Below are positions 5,266-5,387 of a stretch of DNA of 5,387 nucleotides, one piece after another. This DNA is from Clostridiales bacterium UBA4821 (lineage in GTDB: Bacteria; Bacillota; Clostridia; Acetivibrionales; UBA4821). The position numbers and the translations under genes are program-made. Where the stretch lies: assembly GCA_002402315.1 (NCBI GenBank), contig DHFP01000168.1, positions 1 through 5,387 on the forward strand. The letters run 5' to 3'. The notes below the pieces were generated by a model. That model was not told where the DNA came from. It ran no database searches and saw nothing but the letters and a program-made list of their open reading frames with translations. How positions within the stretch are numbered: position 1 is the stretch's first letter; every line of letters starts with the position of its first letter.

Positions 5266-5387
5266 GTAGCGAAAAAGAAATTACAAAACGTTTCAAGATA
5301 ATTGCTTCCAGTAATCTTCAATAGCAACGAAAAGATGAATTTGAGGGAAATGTCTTTAGGGAACGAGCATAAATTCACTTTTCTTAG

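Larger units (their letters stand above)
5160..5387. other. Right flank: no convincing gene
   Basis: No gene is supported here. A 55-codon plus-strand frame (ATG 5134 to TAA 5301) starts inside the mobile element, has no ribosome binding site and runs through a perfect hairpin, so it is more likely chance or a relic. In the same frame, after the TAA, an ATG at 5335 is open to the right edge for 17 codons without a clear ribosome binding site; it could be the start of a gene beyond the window. A minus-strand frame (5378-5145) begins with GTG, lacks a ribosome binding site and enters the mobile element. Confidence 0.5.

Noticed and set aside
5145..5378. Minus-strand 77-codon frame
   Set aside because: It starts at GTG with no ribosome binding site, reads through the 12-bp hairpin and ends in the mobile element. 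Its hydrophobicity reflects AT-rich DNA.
5335..5387. Plus-strand frame opening at ATG 5335 and running off the right edge
   Set aside because: Only 17 codons are visible, there is no ribosome binding site at normal spacing, and the alternative ATG at 5350 has GAGGG only 2 nt away. It cannot be supported from this window.
1..5387. CRISPR arrays, tRNA or rRNA genes, insertion-sequence transposases
   Set aside because: I looked for regularly spaced repeats, cloverleaf-like folds ending in CCA and transposase motifs, and found none.

Overview
The window looks like a low-to-moderate G+C Firmicutes chromosome, most likely a clostridial lineage. The reasons are the AT-rich intergenic DNA, strong AGGAGG-type ribosome binding sites, a near-consensus SigA promoter, and short-stemmed hairpins with T-tracts after genes. 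The genus cannot be fixed from this sequence alone. The only gene whose function is certain is uvrA.

Layout: (1) 2-2131 (+) is the C-terminal three quarters of uvrA, cut by the left edge and ending in an intrinsic terminator that overlaps its stop codon. (2) 2154-2481 is an AT-rich non-coding region with one very good promoter (TTGCCA, 18 bp, extended TGA-TATAAT) and a leader of about 150 nt. (3) 2482-2898 (+) encodes a 138-residue all-helical protein whose helix pattern resembles a HEPN domain lacking the usual catalytic RX4-6H. (4) 2931-4502 (+) encodes a 523-residue protein I do not recognise. It has an N-terminal cysteine cluster, a charged helical region, a beta-rich middle with a duplicated motif and a basic disordered-looking tail. 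A hairpin plus T-tract lies between genes 3 and 4, so the second gene may be expressed by partial read-through. A long hairpin, T-rich on both sides, closes the pair at 4515-4562. (5) 4563-5387 holds no convincing intact gene. It contains what look like two membrane-protein remnants in opposite orientation (4611-4781 on -, 4696-5033 on +). A 158-bp palindromic MITE-like element (5002-5159) sits in the 3' end of the second and supplies its stop codon. A 12-bp perfect hairpin and a weak promoter-like sequence follow.

How it works together: uvrA belongs to nucleotide excision repair and is a separate transcription unit ending at 2131. The HEPN-like gene and the 523-residue gene probably form an accessory two-gene unit driven by the promoter at 2294-2323. 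No biochemical function can be assigned to that unit from sequence. The right-hand quarter looks like decaying, rearranged DNA that hosts a small mobile element. The best candidates for something undescribed are the two-gene unit (especially the 523-residue protein) and the MITE-like element.
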